Shown here: in pieces, positions 1 to 8,985 of the stretch | How positions within the stretch are numbered: position 1 is the first letter of the stretch | How the letters are laid out: every line of letters begins with the position of its first letter | NCBI GenBank assembly: GCA_015522385.1 | Contig: WAMJ01000165.1 | Span: 1 to 43,309, forward strand | Length of the DNA stretch: 43,309 nt | Source of the DNA: Candidatus Heimdallarchaeota archaeon | GTDB lineage: Archaea; Asgardarchaeota; Heimdallarchaeia; Heimdallarchaeales; Kariarchaeaceae | Reading direction: 5' to 3' | Notes under the pieces: generated by a model | The model's input: the letters and a program-made list of their open reading frames with translations, nothing else | Told to the model about the DNA's origin: nothing | Databases searched by the model: none | Program-made: the position numbers and the translations under genes

Positions 1-2
1 CT

Positions 3-2447
3 GGATTTTATACGATAGAATTCAGCGGCACAACTTGGACGAATAACCTAGTCGATTTTCAGAGAGAGATAATTGTTGACAACTACAACAAATCTCTGGG
101 ATGGGTCGCCCCAGTTGAGAAACTTCCATTGACCAATGGAGATACTGTGCGTATCTGGTCAAGGGAACCCCTCTCAATCGAAGACCCCAACTGGGTTCTA
201 GAATGGGATAAGACCAACTACTATAGGTTGACCCCTGCTTACACCGACGTCAACGAATATCTCGGGATAAGCTCTGTGAATTTTTCATCTGGAAGAAGCT
301 TGAGCATATATCCGGTGTTGTCCTACTGGGACCTCGTTCAGTTTGTTGATGAATCGGGCATCAGTATCGATATCTCTGGGATCTATCAAGGGGATCTACT
401 TGCTGTAGATTTTGATGAGCTTCTTCTGGAGATTGACCTTGATACTTACAATGCATCATTAGGAAATAGAACCGTTGTTCCCATACCCGATACCACGACA
501 CAATTCTCTTTCAATTTGACCAACAGGGTTACAGGTGGGTCAGAGATTAGGGTGATTCAGGTCACAGATTCGACATCAAGCACGGATATTCCTATCCTCA
601 AGTCTCCGATTAGAAATAGAGTGTTTTCTGAAGTTGTACCAATTCAGCCATTAACGGACAATGTCACTGTTCAAATCCAGTGGGCTAACGGCACTGCGTA
701 CTACTCCACATCAGTTCAAACAGGTGAATCCATGGAGTTGCGTATACCCTTTGGATCATGGATATTGAACATATCAGATACTTCAAACACAACCCTCTAC
801 GCCATTGAGCGAATGGTTCCATCTGTTGGCAATTATCAGACTATAGGAGAGATTATTCAATTCACACAAGGGTACTACCAAGGGACAGTTGGAGAAACGA
901 TACCCCTCTTCAGATCAAATAGGTACTATAGGGATGTCCTGACATTTTTGGGGATGCAGTCAATACCACCTCCCAATTTTAGGGGATACACAATAACCAA
1001 TAGTAGCTCACTAGAAGTGGGGGTGGGTAATTTCACATCAGGCATATATACTATTGACTATCTCAATGGAACAGTTAGTTCGAACGTACTCATAGATCTA
1101 ATAGAGATAAATACCAATGAGAAAGAGGTCAACATCAAGTTTGAGGGTATAGACCTCTTTAATCAAAGTTTTGTAATCTCTGAAAATCTATTCCTTAACC
1201 AGCCATTCCTTGTCCACACGTACATCCTATTAGATAGAAGTGGTGTAGGTTTAAGTGAGGGAATATTTGAAATCACTGAGGTTGGTTCACAGTACGTTCA
1301 TACCATCGAGTTCAATAGCTCTATTTCTGAATTCCAGATTCCCCTCCTCAACACGTCCCTCTCCTACCGGATCTACGATACGGCGATGAATCCCATCTTG
1401 TTCGATGTGATAAATCTGGATTCTGTGAATCATGAGGTCAGGATTGGGGACGTCTCCCTGAATTTCACTTACAGCCTCCCTAATCTCAACAGATCTGGAG
1501 TCTATACAGGCTACGTATTTTACAAAAAGGTTGGAACCTCACTCTGGTTAGACATGGACATGGGCAATAATCAATATCTCTCCTTGGCACCAGGGCAGTA
1601 CTACTTTGAATTCAGAATTGGGGAATTCACAGTTAATTATACCGCACTTATTGAGGAATCACAGACTTTTCAAATTGATTTTCCCATAGTCACAAAGACA
1701 TTAAAATTGATTCTAATCGAGAATCCTAAGGACTCATCAGTTGAAGTAAGCGTTTACCATCCTGCCCTTGACCGGAAATTAGTCCCTATTAAAATCGGAT
1801 CGTCACCCAACACGTGGATTATTCCAGACGTCCCTTTGGGGGAAGTTCAGTTGTATTTCAAGGGAGAGATAATCGAATATCTAACTGAGTTTGAGCTGAA
1901 CTCCACAAGAGTAACACAGTATTCCGTCTACTATCTTGATCAAGCAGCAGTTCTACAGCAGAATCTGGTCACTGGCTACAATAAACCGCAATTGAGGAAT
2001 GGACAGTATGGTCTAGCCCAGAATTCCGACTATTTGAACAAATATCTTGAGGGGTCCTTGTCAATCATCAACCTCATTCTCATCACAGAGGTGATGATTG
2101 TCTTCATCATATCTTTTGTGAATATCTCGATATTCCTCAGGTCTGTGACAGAGGAATCTATCCAGGAACTGAAAATTATGCGAAGTCTTGGTTATTCCCA
2201 TTTCTGGACATTCTACAGTTTTGCCAAAGGTCTCATAGCCTTTGGTATTGTAGCGAGTCTACTTGGTCAGATATTCGCAGGTTTTCTGATTGATTTCTTC
2301 ATAAGTTCTAACGCTCTGATCATTTTTGGACACCTGTTTACTCCCGAGGTGAACCAACCAGCGATTATATTTGGGAATTTCATTTTCACAATACTCGTGA
2401 CATTATCCTCCGCAGCTAATGCTTATCGAGATCTGGTAAAAATATAG
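3..2447 (+). CDS. FtsX-like ABC transporter permease with giant ectodomain (5' end outside window)
   Basis: The frame is open from the first bases of the window, so the gene begins upstream; 814 residues are visible. The TTG at 129 is not a credible start because coding continues in front of it. About 680 residues form a beta-rich extracytoplasmic region with many N-x-S/T sequons and no cysteine. The last 130 residues carry three membrane helices, and between the first two lies the cytoplasmic coupling segment (QELKIMRSLGYS), the hallmark of FtsX/MacB-type permeases. Such proteins dimerise and work with a LolD-type ATPase in mechanotransmission, export or cell-wall control rather than import. 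The ectodomain is far larger than in typical MacB, and it gives no substrate clue. The partner ATPase would have to lie upstream. Family assignment is fairly sure; the function is unknown. Confidence 0.75.
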   Translation, partial: GFYTIEFSGTTWTNNLVDFQREIIVDNYNKSLGWVAPVEKLPLTNGDTVRIWSREPLSIEDPNWVLEWDKTNYYRLTPAYTDVNEYLGISSVNFSSGRSLSIYPVLSYWDLVQFVDESGISIDISGIYQGDLLAVDFDELLLEIDLDTYNASLGNRTVVPIPDTTTQFSFNLTNRVTGGSEIRVIQVTDSTSSTDIPILKSPIRNRVFSEVVPIQPLTDNVTVQIQWANGTAYYSTSVQTGESMELRIPFGSWILNISDTSNTTLYAIERMVPSVGNYQTIGEIIQFTQGYYQGTVGETIPLFRSNRYYRDVLTFLGMQSIPPPNFRGYTITNSSSLEVGVGNFTSGIYTIDYLNGTVSSNVLIDLIEINTNEKEVNIKFEGIDLFNQSFVISENLFLNQPFLVHTYILLDRSGVGLSEGIFEITEVGSQYVHTIEFNSSISEFQIPLLNTSLSYRIYDTAMNPILFDVINLDSVNHEVRIGDVSLNFTYSLPNLNRSGVYTGYVFYKKVGTSLWLDMDMGNNQYLSLAPGQYYFEFRIGEFTVNYTALIEESQTFQIDFPIVTKTLKLILIENPKDSSVEVSVYHPALDRKLVPIKIGSSPNTWIIPDVPLGEVQLYFKGEIIEYLTEFELNSTRVTQYSVYYLDQAAVLQQNLVTGYNKPQLRNGQYGLAQNSDYLNKYLEGSLSIINLILITEVMIVFIISFVNISIFLRSVTEESIQELKIMRSLGYSHFWTFYSFAKGLIAFGIVASLLGQIFAGFLIDFFISSNALIIFGHLFTPEVNQPAIIFGNFIFTILVTLSSAANAYRDLVKI

Positions 2448-2516
2448 TGCAATCCGATGCAACATTGGCAGTGTCGATTGGAAAGAGACAAAAGCAGAGG
2501 TATAGAGTAGAATGTA

Positions 2517-2939
2517 GTGCCACATTTCAGAATTGTTGACGAAGACAATCAGCCCGAGGTAAATGCTGCCTTCGATCGTGCTCGGGTTCATATCAGGTCA
2601 GCATATCGTAGAAGGGAAGAGGGGAAAAACTACCATGCTATTGCAACTATGTATGATGCAATAGAGTATGGATTAAGATGGTACATGCTGAGCTCTGATA
2701 AGACACCTGCTGAAGACAGGTATTATATCGAAAAAGCATTTACTCATACGGGTCTCGACAAGAAGATGATCGACAGGATAATCGAAATCATGGATGATGC
2801 AATGGATATCGATGAGGAGAAAGTACCACTTCCAATTGTGAATGAATTTTTCGAATTGAGCGAGAGGATACTGACGCACATTAACCTTTATCCTTTTGAT
2901 TTCTCCATCCTTCCTGACGAGTTTCCGGGGATTTACTAA
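2517..2939 (+). CDS. Small helical cytosolic protein, first gene of RING/amidase operon
   Basis: 140 residues, starting at GTG; the nearer ATG at 2512 runs straight into a stop. The sequence looks all-alpha, with a segment at about residues 25-60 (ARVHIRSAYRRREEG, then YHAIATMYDAIEYGLRWYM) that recalls HEPN or other four-helix bundles. The catalytic R-x4-6-H motif of HEPN nucleases is not evident. No signal peptide or membrane helix. Its stop overlaps the ATG of the next gene (TAATG at 2937-2941), so the two are probably translationally coupled. No TATA box was seen at the usual distance; the 69-base gap behind the FtsX gene would allow read-through. I do not recognise a specific family. Confidence 0.7.
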   Translation: MPHFRIVDEDNQPEVNAAFDRARVHIRSAYRRREEGKNYHAIATMYDAIEYGLRWYMLSSDKTPAEDRYYIEKAFTHTGLDKKMIDRIIEIMDDAMDIDEEKVPLPIVNEFFELSERILTHINLYPFDFSILPDEFPGIY

Positions 2940-3484
2940 TGCAGTGTCTGAATTGCAACATACGCATTGAACTCACAACGGCAAATTTTTGTCCGGAATG
3001 TGGAGCTTCACTCAAGGGAACCAAGGGGAAAATAGTTGGATTTATTAAACGGGCGAAGCACAAAGCCGGGATAATCACTCAGAATGCGAAAACAGGGATT
3101 GGCACACGATTGGATAACTATATAACAAATCTACAGACCAATGGGTTGAGCGTGGGAGGAAGAAAGCTCAGCGAGGATCAATCCCGAAAAGTTATCAGTC
3201 ACCTCTCCAAGTTGAGAAGTAGGATAGATCGAAGTGATTTCGATTCGGACGAGGAGTATTCCCAGTGGATAAGTGCCCTCGACGAGCGTTTAGGAGGAGA
3301 TGATAAATGCATCATCTGCTTCCAGAAGTGGTCCGATACCAAAAGCATATCCGTGTGTAAATACTGCTATCAAGGAGGGCACTCTGAGCACATGATATCA
3401 TGGCTTTCGACGAGGAATTCGTGTCCACTGTGCTTGGAACATCTGGAAAGGAAAGATCTGTTATTAGTTAAAATTGAGCAGTGA
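2939..3484 (+). CDS. Zinc-ribbon plus RING-like cross-brace zinc-finger protein
   Basis: 181 residues. The N-terminus is a CxxC...CxxC zinc ribbon (C3, C6, C18, C21). The middle is basic to charged and probably helical. The C-terminus has eight regularly placed potential zinc ligands: C124, C127, C140, C143, H148, H151, C162, C165. The WL and CPLC after H151 sit as in RING-H2 domains (H-x2-C-x3-WL...CPxC), with histidine replacing the sixth ligand. This pattern is that of RING/PHD-type cross-brace fingers, which in eukaryotes and some Asgard archaea recruit ubiquitin-conjugating enzymes. No E1, E2 or ubiquitin-like gene is in the window, so E3 activity is only an inference. A purely structural or RNA-binding zinc finger is possible. 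It overlaps the gene in front by 1 base and the next by 11. Confidence 0.75.
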   Translation: MQCLNCNIRIELTTANFCPECGASLKGTKGKIVGFIKRAKHKAGIITQNAKTGIGTRLDNYITNLQTNGLSVGGRKLSEDQSRKVISHLSKLRSRIDRSDFDSDEEYSQWISALDERLGGDDKCIICFQKWSDTKSISVCKYCYQGGHSEHMISWLSTRNSCPLCLEHLERKDLLLVKIEQ

Positions 3485-4340
3485 CAAATCGATTTATTCA
3501 AGAGTGGCTATATCAAGACTGGATTCAAGGATGGATCTTTACAACACTGTGCTTGAAGGATCTGACAGGACCGCGACTCCAGTCTATCTTCTGCACACTA
3601 TCCCACTAGACGGTAACTACTTAAGAACGAGTCTGGACGGAATAGACCATGTCAACGATATCGTCTCACTGGATTTTAGGGACCACGGTCTCTCACCTGA
3701 AAGCAAGTGGAAACACGAGCTGAAGTTCAGGAATTTCGCAAAGGATGTGGAAAAATTACGGAAGAGACGAGGGGACAAGAAGATCATCCTTTTCGCTCAT
3801 GGGATAGGTGGATTCGTCGCTTTGAATTACCTCATGTGGAACCACAAACGTGTGGAGAAACTAGTGCTCTTTGAGACAGCCGTGGACAGTAAGTACAGAA
3901 TTAAGCTTGCTTGGAACATCAGGGAGAGGTACAATAATCAGGTTAAGGATATGCTCGAACCCTTCCGTGAGAATGCTTCGGCGACTGCGCTAGAAGTTAA
4001 GTTCTTCCAAAGCTTTGCCATGCATTTCAAGACACCAGACTATGCCAGGGCCAAGTACTTGATGGAGTCCTCAAACAAGATGGGCTTGATTGCTTATGCT
4101 CTCTTGCACAAAGAGTTAGAACAATATAACATGAAAGGAATCGGGAGGAAGTTTAAAAATAAAGCACTGTTAGTAACAGCAGATGAGAGTCTGTGGCCAA
4201 GTGAGGAACTTGAGCGTCTGAGAAAAGAATTTCCTAAGGCTGATGAATTAGTTCTTGAAACTATTGGTCACTACGGAATGGTTGAGAACCCGTCTGCATT
4301 CTGGGAACCAATTCTAAGATGGATAGAGGATGAAGAGTGA
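3474..4340 (+). CDS. Alpha/beta-hydrolase-fold protein lacking the nucleophilic serine
   Basis: 288 residues from TTG 3474, which overlaps the previous gene by 11 bases; GTG 3504 or ATG 3531 are other possible starts. The protein follows the alpha/beta-hydrolase plan: oxyanion strand (YLLHTIPLDG, about 38-47), the LDFRDHGLS segment (66-74), nucleophile elbow, likely acid D237 and histidine H266 in IGHYGMVENP. The elbow, normally G-H-S-x-G-G, reads A-H-G-I-G-G (108-113), so the catalytic serine is replaced by G110. The protein is therefore probably not a classical esterase or lipase. It may be a scaffold or ligand-binding relative, or use different chemistry. Its last bases overlap the GTG of the amidase gene by 4, so the two products are probably made together. 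Confidence 0.8.
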   Translation: MSSDKSIYSRVAISRLDSRMDLYNTVLEGSDRTATPVYLLHTIPLDGNYLRTSLDGIDHVNDIVSLDFRDHGLSPESKWKHELKFRNFAKDVEKLRKRRGDKKIILFAHGIGGFVALNYLMWNHKRVEKLVLFETAVDSKYRIKLAWNIRERYNNQVKDMLEPFRENASATALEVKFFQSFAMHFKTPDYARAKYLMESSNKMGLIAYALLHKELEQYNMKGIGRKFKNKALLVTADESLWPSEELERLRKEFPKADELVLETIGHYGMVENPSAFWEPILRWIEDEE

Positions 4341-5677
4341 CCTTCCAAATAGAGACGTTGCTAAGACATCTCAGGGAAAAGACCCTGACCTATTCAGAAC
4401 TGTATGAGATAATTCTATGGAGAATCTATGAATATGATCGTGTTGTGAATGCACTTCTGAATGTAGATATCGATGCAAACAGTGCGGGTTACATCTTTGA
4501 CGATGAATTTAGATCGGACAAACCACTATTTGGACTACCCTTTTCAGTCAAGGATACGATAATGACGACTACTATTACCACAACTGCTGGATCACCGAGT
4601 GTCATGGAGATCAATACTCAAGCTGAGATTGTGACTGCACTTAGGGCATTAGGGGGATTCGTGATCTCCAAGACCAATTGCCCCGAATTCTCGATGGACA
4701 TTCAATCCTTTAACGATATTCTCCCACCAACAAAGAATCCCTATGCACTTGACCGGACATCTGGTGGATCATCGGGTGGGTCTGCAGTTTCTGTGGCTCT
4801 TGGGTTCGACATATTCTCGGTCGGTACGGATCTTAACGGCTCCCTCCGAATACCCGCTTCCTTTTGTCATGTCTGCTCAATCAAGACGACAGAAGGATTG
4901 CTGCCTATTGGAGGTGTCATTCCCCCCTTGCGACCCACTACCAAACAGAGGTATAACCTCACAGTCGGGCTAATGGCTAAGAGAGTTGAATACCTCCAAT
5001 ACATCACCGATCACCTCTTCAGATATCTAGAAATAAAACAAGAAGTAGGTGATATATCGAATCCTACAATTGGAATAACCTCTGACTTCCCCGAAATTCT
5101 CACTCAGTCCGAGATCATCGACGCGATGAACGAGCTCTTCGAGTATTTAGGTATGAAGTATAATGTTGAGAGAGTTAGTACCTCCTTTGACTTCAAGAAG
5201 CTGTCCCGGGCTCAAGGCATAATCGCTAATTCCTATGTTCACGATGACTTCGAGTACCTAGATCATGTGAATCCTGACCTCGTCAGTACCGAAGAGGATC
5301 TTAACTGGGCTCTTGAAGTTAAGAGAGAAGTCAGGGGGAAGATCGAGGCAGTACTGCAGGACGTCGACATCTGGATTCTGCCAGTGGCCCCTGTACTACC
5401 GTTCCCTCACAACCTCTCCCATGCTGCAATAGAGATCAACGGAGAGCAGGTGAATTACTGGAAGGCTACACTTCCCTACTGCACCCCATTCTCAATTGGA
5501 GGTCAACCAGTCATCACCCTTCCTGTCAAACTCATAGACGGGCTACCGTTTGGAGTTCAGGTGGTGGGAAGGTATAACCACGACCTCGATCTCCTCCATA
5601 TCGCCCAAGTACTGGATAATTTCTTGGACAATAAACAGTACCCAGAAATTCTTGAGAAGACATTTGCTGAATATTGA
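4337..5677 (+). CDS. Amidase signature family hydrolase
   Basis: 446 residues, usual length for amidase-signature enzymes. The Ser-cisSer-Lys triad is intact: K72 in the FSVKD motif, S145 in TSGGSSGGSA, and nucleophile S169 in the GTDLNGSLRIPAS motif. The 24-residue spacing between the two serines equals that in fatty acid amide hydrolase. The position usually glycine before GS is N167. These enzymes hydrolyse carboxamides, or supply ammonia in GatA. The lack of a neighbouring gatB/gatC and the C-terminal sequence argue against Glu-tRNA amidotransferase, so a free-standing amidase of unknown substrate is more likely. It starts at GTG overlapping the stop of the hydrolase-fold gene (GTGA). It is probably the terminal gene of the four-gene operon, because a separate TATA box precedes the next gene. 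Confidence 0.9.
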   Translation: MTFQIETLLRHLREKTLTYSELYEIILWRIYEYDRVVNALLNVDIDANSAGYIFDDEFRSDKPLFGLPFSVKDTIMTTTITTTAGSPSVMEINTQAEIVTALRALGGFVISKTNCPEFSMDIQSFNDILPPTKNPYALDRTSGGSSGGSAVSVALGFDIFSVGTDLNGSLRIPASFCHVCSIKTTEGLLPIGGVIPPLRPTTKQRYNLTVGLMAKRVEYLQYITDHLFRYLEIKQEVGDISNPTIGITSDFPEILTQSEIIDAMNELFEYLGMKYNVERVSTSFDFKKLSRAQGIIANSYVHDDFEYLDHVNPDLVSTEEDLNWALEVKREVRGKIEAVLQDVDIWILPVAPVLPFPHNLSHAAIEINGEQVNYWKATLPYCTPFSIGGQPVITLPVKLIDGLPFGVQVVGRYNHDLDLLHIAQVLDNFLDNKQYPEILEKTFAEY

Positions 5678-5690
5678 TCTACACATAGGA

Positions 5691-5698
5691 TTTTATAC
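5691..5698 (+). promoter_or_regulatory. TATA box for the amidohydrolase gene
   Basis: TTTTATAC, centred about 30 bases upstream of the ATG at 5725, in the 47-base gap after the amidase. This suggests a very short leader and an independent transcript. Confidence 0.5.
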
Positions 5699-5724
5699 GT
5701 TAGGTAGACCGTTGACAAGGTAAA

Positions 5725-7050
5725 ATGGACAACTCATCAGAGTTCATCGTCAGAGGAACGATAGTTAACCCCACTGGTCAGATTATCGAAGATGGGGGAG
5801 TGCGCGTAAAAGAAGGTACAATCATGGAGGTGGGATCGTACAATGAGGTCTTGAATAAGTACCATGGTCTCGATACTATCGGAGACAAGAGCAAACTGGT
5901 CATACCCGGTTTCGTAAATACCCATAGTCACTCGGTTCAAACCTTGTTTAGGGGCGCTGCAGATGACCTTGAACTTCTTGATTGGCTCGATCAGGTCATC
6001 CTTCCAGGAGAAGCAACGCTCACCTCCGAAGAACTCTATGCATCCTGCAGGATTGGCTACTCAGAGATGCTATTATCAGGGATAACCACAACAAATGACA
6101 TGCTGACTGCCAAACATGCATTGACTGGTCTTAAAGCAGCCGAAGACTCTGGAATTAGAGGTAAGGTGGGGAAGATGCTGATGGATCGAAATGTCCCTTC
6201 AGGTCTTTTGGAAGACACCAACAGAATCATGAATGAAGTTAAGTACCTGAGTTCCCTCTATCCAAAGGGAGGGAGAATCGAATTTTCCATCACACCTCGT
6301 TTCATCATCACCTGTTCAGACGAGCTTATGGAAAGATCCGCGAAGTTTGCAAGGGAGAATGATCTCCTCTTTCACACACACGTATCAGAAAATCTCGGGG
6401 AGCTTAGCGAGGTACGTAGACTCACATCGAAGTCCTATTTCGAAGCAATGGATCACTTCGGAGCCGTGCACAACGGTTCAATCTTCGCCCATTGCGTCTG
6501 GCCTACCATGAAAGAGATGTCTCTAATCGAATTATCTGGGATCAATATCTCACACAATCCCAGTTCAAATGGCAAGCTCTCTTCAGGTTTTGCACCGATT
6601 AATGAGTACTTAGAGATGGGGAATAACGTTGGGCTTGCTACAGACGGATCCCCTGCTACTGGTGGACATGACATGTTTCTCGAGATGAAGCTGGCCTCAT
6701 TTTACCAGAAAGCACGACTCAATGATCCCACGGTACTCCCTGCACTTCAGGTCTTCAAGATGGCCACTATCATGGGTGCCAAGGCACTGGGATACTCCGA
6801 TGTCGGTTTAATCAAGGAGGGATTCAAGGCGGATATCGTCCTCCTCAACCGGGATACCCCAAATGCATACCCGATGTATAATCCGATATCGTTCATTGTC
6901 TACACCGCTACCAAGAGGGAGGTGAGCACCGTAATAGTGGATGGTAAGATCATCGTGAAGAACGGGAGACTGAGCTATTACATGGACCATTTCTACAACG
7001 TTGCCTCGCAATATGCAAAGGACAAACCATTCCAGACAAGATCAGCCTAG
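5725..7050 (+). CDS. Amidohydrolase, MTA/SAH deaminase-like (ATZ/TRZ family)
   Basis: 441 residues, typical of the family. Metal ligands and active-site residues of subtype III amidohydrolases are all present: H67 and H69 (NTHSH), H219 with E222 (FHTHVSE), H256 (FAHC) and D307 (ATDG). The segment after the HxH motif (LFRGAADDLELLDWLDQVI) is typical of 5-methylthioadenosine/S-adenosylhomocysteine deaminases and related chlorohydrolases. A role in purine-nucleoside or cofactor salvage is likely. Guanine or cytosine deaminase and triazine-hydrolase relatives cannot be excluded. It has its own TATA box. It ends tail-to-tail with the propeller/winged-helix gene, overlapping it by 9 bases. Confidence 0.88.
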   Translation: MDNSSEFIVRGTIVNPTGQIIEDGGVRVKEGTIMEVGSYNEVLNKYHGLDTIGDKSKLVIPGFVNTHSHSVQTLFRGAADDLELLDWLDQVILPGEATLTSEELYASCRIGYSEMLLSGITTTNDMLTAKHALTGLKAAEDSGIRGKVGKMLMDRNVPSGLLEDTNRIMNEVKYLSSLYPKGGRIEFSITPRFIITCSDELMERSAKFARENDLLFHTHVSENLGELSEVRRLTSKSYFEAMDHFGAVHNGSIFAHCVWPTMKEMSLIELSGINISHNPSSNGKLSSGFAPINEYLEMGNNVGLATDGSPATGGHDMFLEMKLASFYQKARLNDPTVLPALQVFKMATIMGAKALGYSDVGLIKEGFKADIVLLNRDTPNAYPMYNPISFIVYTATKREVSTVIVDGKIIVKNGRLSYYMDHFYNVASQYAKDKPFQTRSA

Positions 7051-8985
7051 TTTGATCTCAAGAATGCTCAACAAGAAGAGCAGAAGATTTTTACCCTTGT
7101 CGGTAAGTATCAGTTCTTCTCCTACATTTCCGAGTTCTCCAGTGACCATCACTGTCTTGATGAGATTCCACTTAATTAACTGATTGATTCGGTAGTAGAA
7201 AGAGGTCGAGGATATGTGCAGAAGATCCTTAAGTTCAGGTCTTGACAGACTTTCTCGATCTGAATTTGCCAGCTTGGCAAGAATATGGATATCAGCTAAT
7301 TTCACCTTCAAGCTCAAGGAATTGCTGAAGCTGGACCAAGTAGATATATCCATATCCTCTATAAGATCCACAATTCTCTGATCCGCAATGACTATTGCAT
7401 CATGCTGAACCGTTTGGATTGCAGTGGTCACATCCTCAGAGAGATTCTCTATATCTATTGGCTCTGGATTTCTCTTTCGGCGGTACGATCTGAGCTCTGA
7501 TAGGATACTCACGGGCCATGCCTTCTGCAATCTACTGTTGAATCGAAAATCTGCGAGGTGAGGGTAGAGTTCTCTTACGACCATATAACTTATACCCACA
7601 AGGATCAAAACCTGGAGAAACAAATTATCAGGCTGATATTGAATTGAGTTTTGAGATGATTTAGGAATTGTCTCAGAAGTTACAGGGAAGATCCGGAGTA
7701 TCACTAGTTCAGAGAGTGGAAGTTCTGGTACTTTGTAATATTCACGGTCGTAGTAGAGGATTTGGTCTGTTCCGGACATATAGGTAAATGGAGTAGGTCC
7801 ATTGATGAGTCCTGACCAATATTTGAAATTATCAGTTATAGGAGGGATGTCGTATGCATCGGTAATCAGTCCATCTTTTATATTGTGGTACTTGATATAA
7901 CTCTTTGTCCCCTCTGTGGTATTAAGTGTAGCGACCACCAGATTTCTATTACCCAAATTATCGAATGGTGAGATTCTATAAGTGTTTGAAAATGATAATG
8001 CAGGATTTAGTAATTCGGCAGTCTGGATATTGAAGGACTTAACAAAAATATCATGTTTTGCACTATAGCTGCTTTCATACGCACTCACTACTGGAATCCC
8101 ATCGATTATGTTATACATTAGTCTCGTATCAGCATAATCTCCAATTTCTGCACGGGTGGGGGAGTTCTCAGAGATCTGAGTCTTCCACAGTAAAGTTCCA
8201 TCTATTGTATAGACCTTGAGGAAATTGTTGTACCACCCCACGGAGAGAAGGTACTGCTCATCTTGGTATTTCGCGTATATTAACTGAGTGTCCCCACCCC
8301 CCTCGACGAGGGAATTATTCCATGTCTGAATGTATGCAGTCCCATTTGAGTCATACCGAAACAGGTAATGATCCGCGGTGGATGTATTCGTGTCCCAAGT
8401 TACAGAGCCATAGAGTATGAAAATTTCGTCCTGAGGATCGTTGTCAACATTTTTGACGAGTATCCCATCCGGTCCAATAGCCAATGGGAATTTCACCTTT
8501 GGATCGAGAGATTGAATTAATTCTCCATCCTTATTGAATATGTATATGACTTGTTCAGTTGTAACTACCCTATTTATTTCATAAAGCAGTATCTCTGGTA
8601 TACCATCCCCGTCTAGATCAAGAGATTTTAATGTAGCTCTCAATGTTGCTGCGTACTCGGGTAGATCATACGACCATTTTTCCTTTAGATCTGGGTAGGA
8701 GAATGCGACTATCCTAACATTGAAAAGAAGCGCGATTAGAGTCAATTCGCCATTGCCCTCAAAGTCTACAAGAAGGAATTCTCGATAATTGAAATCTCCA
8801 GGAGGAATTTTCCGATTAACCATCACTATTCCATCAGTGGTCAACAGATTCACCTCTATATCCCCATCAAGATTCGAGGATATAATCGTGTAAATCGGTT
8901 GGGGAGAGGATATATCTATAAAAAGAGAACCAAAGAACAATATGACTAAGACAGAGATTATTCCTAAGTTCAATTCACGCCTCAT
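7042..8985 (-). CDS. Membrane-spanning regulator: outside beta-propeller, cytoplasmic winged helix
   Basis: 647 residues from ATG 8985; a TTG three codons earlier (8994) is the alternative. Order: short basic N-terminus, helix 1 (about 6-24), a beta-propeller-like ectodomain with FG-GAP/calcium-type loops (SLDLDGDGIPE near 125, KNVDNDPQDE near 178), helix 2 (about 455-472), an arginine/lysine-rich stop-transfer (SYRRKR), and at about 563-637 a winged-helix HTH of ArsR/MarR type (SRPELKDLLHISS, then SFYYRINQLIKWNLIK). The topology places the propeller outside and the winged helix inside. A membrane-bound one-component regulator that reads an external ligand is the natural inference. No cysteine. 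The divergent neighbour, a surface protein, is a plausible target. No named family was recognised. Confidence 0.75.
   Translation of the reverse strand: MRRELNLGIISVLVILFFGSLFIDISSPQPIYTIISSNLDGDIEVNLLTTDGIVMVNRKIPPGDFNYREFLLVDFEGNGELTLIALLFNVRIVAFSYPDLKEKWSYDLPEYAATLRATLKSLDLDGDGIPEILLYEINRVVTTEQVIYIFNKDGELIQSLDPKVKFPLAIGPDGILVKNVDNDPQDEIFILYGSVTWDTNTSTADHYLFRYDSNGTAYIQTWNNSLVEGGGDTQLIYAKYQDEQYLLSVGWYNNFLKVYTIDGTLLWKTQISENSPTRAEIGDYADTRLMYNIIDGIPVVSAYESSYSAKHDIFVKSFNIQTAELLNPALSFSNTYRISPFDNLGNRNLVVATLNTTEGTKSYIKYHNIKDGLITDAYDIPPITDNFKYWSGLINGPTPFTYMSGTDQILYYDREYYKVPELPLSELVILRIFPVTSETIPKSSQNSIQYQPDNLFLQVLILVGISYMVVRELYPHLADFRFNSRLQKAWPVSILSELRSYRRKRNPEPIDIENLSEDVTTAIQTVQHDAIVIADQRIVDLIEDMDISTWSSFSNSLSLKVKLADIHILAKLANSDRESLSRPELKDLLHISSTSFYYRINQLIKWNLIKTVMVTGELGNVGEELILTDKGKNLLLFLLSILEIKLG

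Noticed and set aside
2517..2939. HEPN toxin-type nuclease
   Set aside because: Helical texture is suggestive, but the R-x4-6-H catalytic motif is not evident and no nucleotidyltransferase partner adjoins.
4337..5677. GatA subunit of Glu-tRNA amidotransferase
   Set aside because: The triad fits all amidases, but no gatB or gatC neighbour is present and the substrate region does not clearly match GatA.
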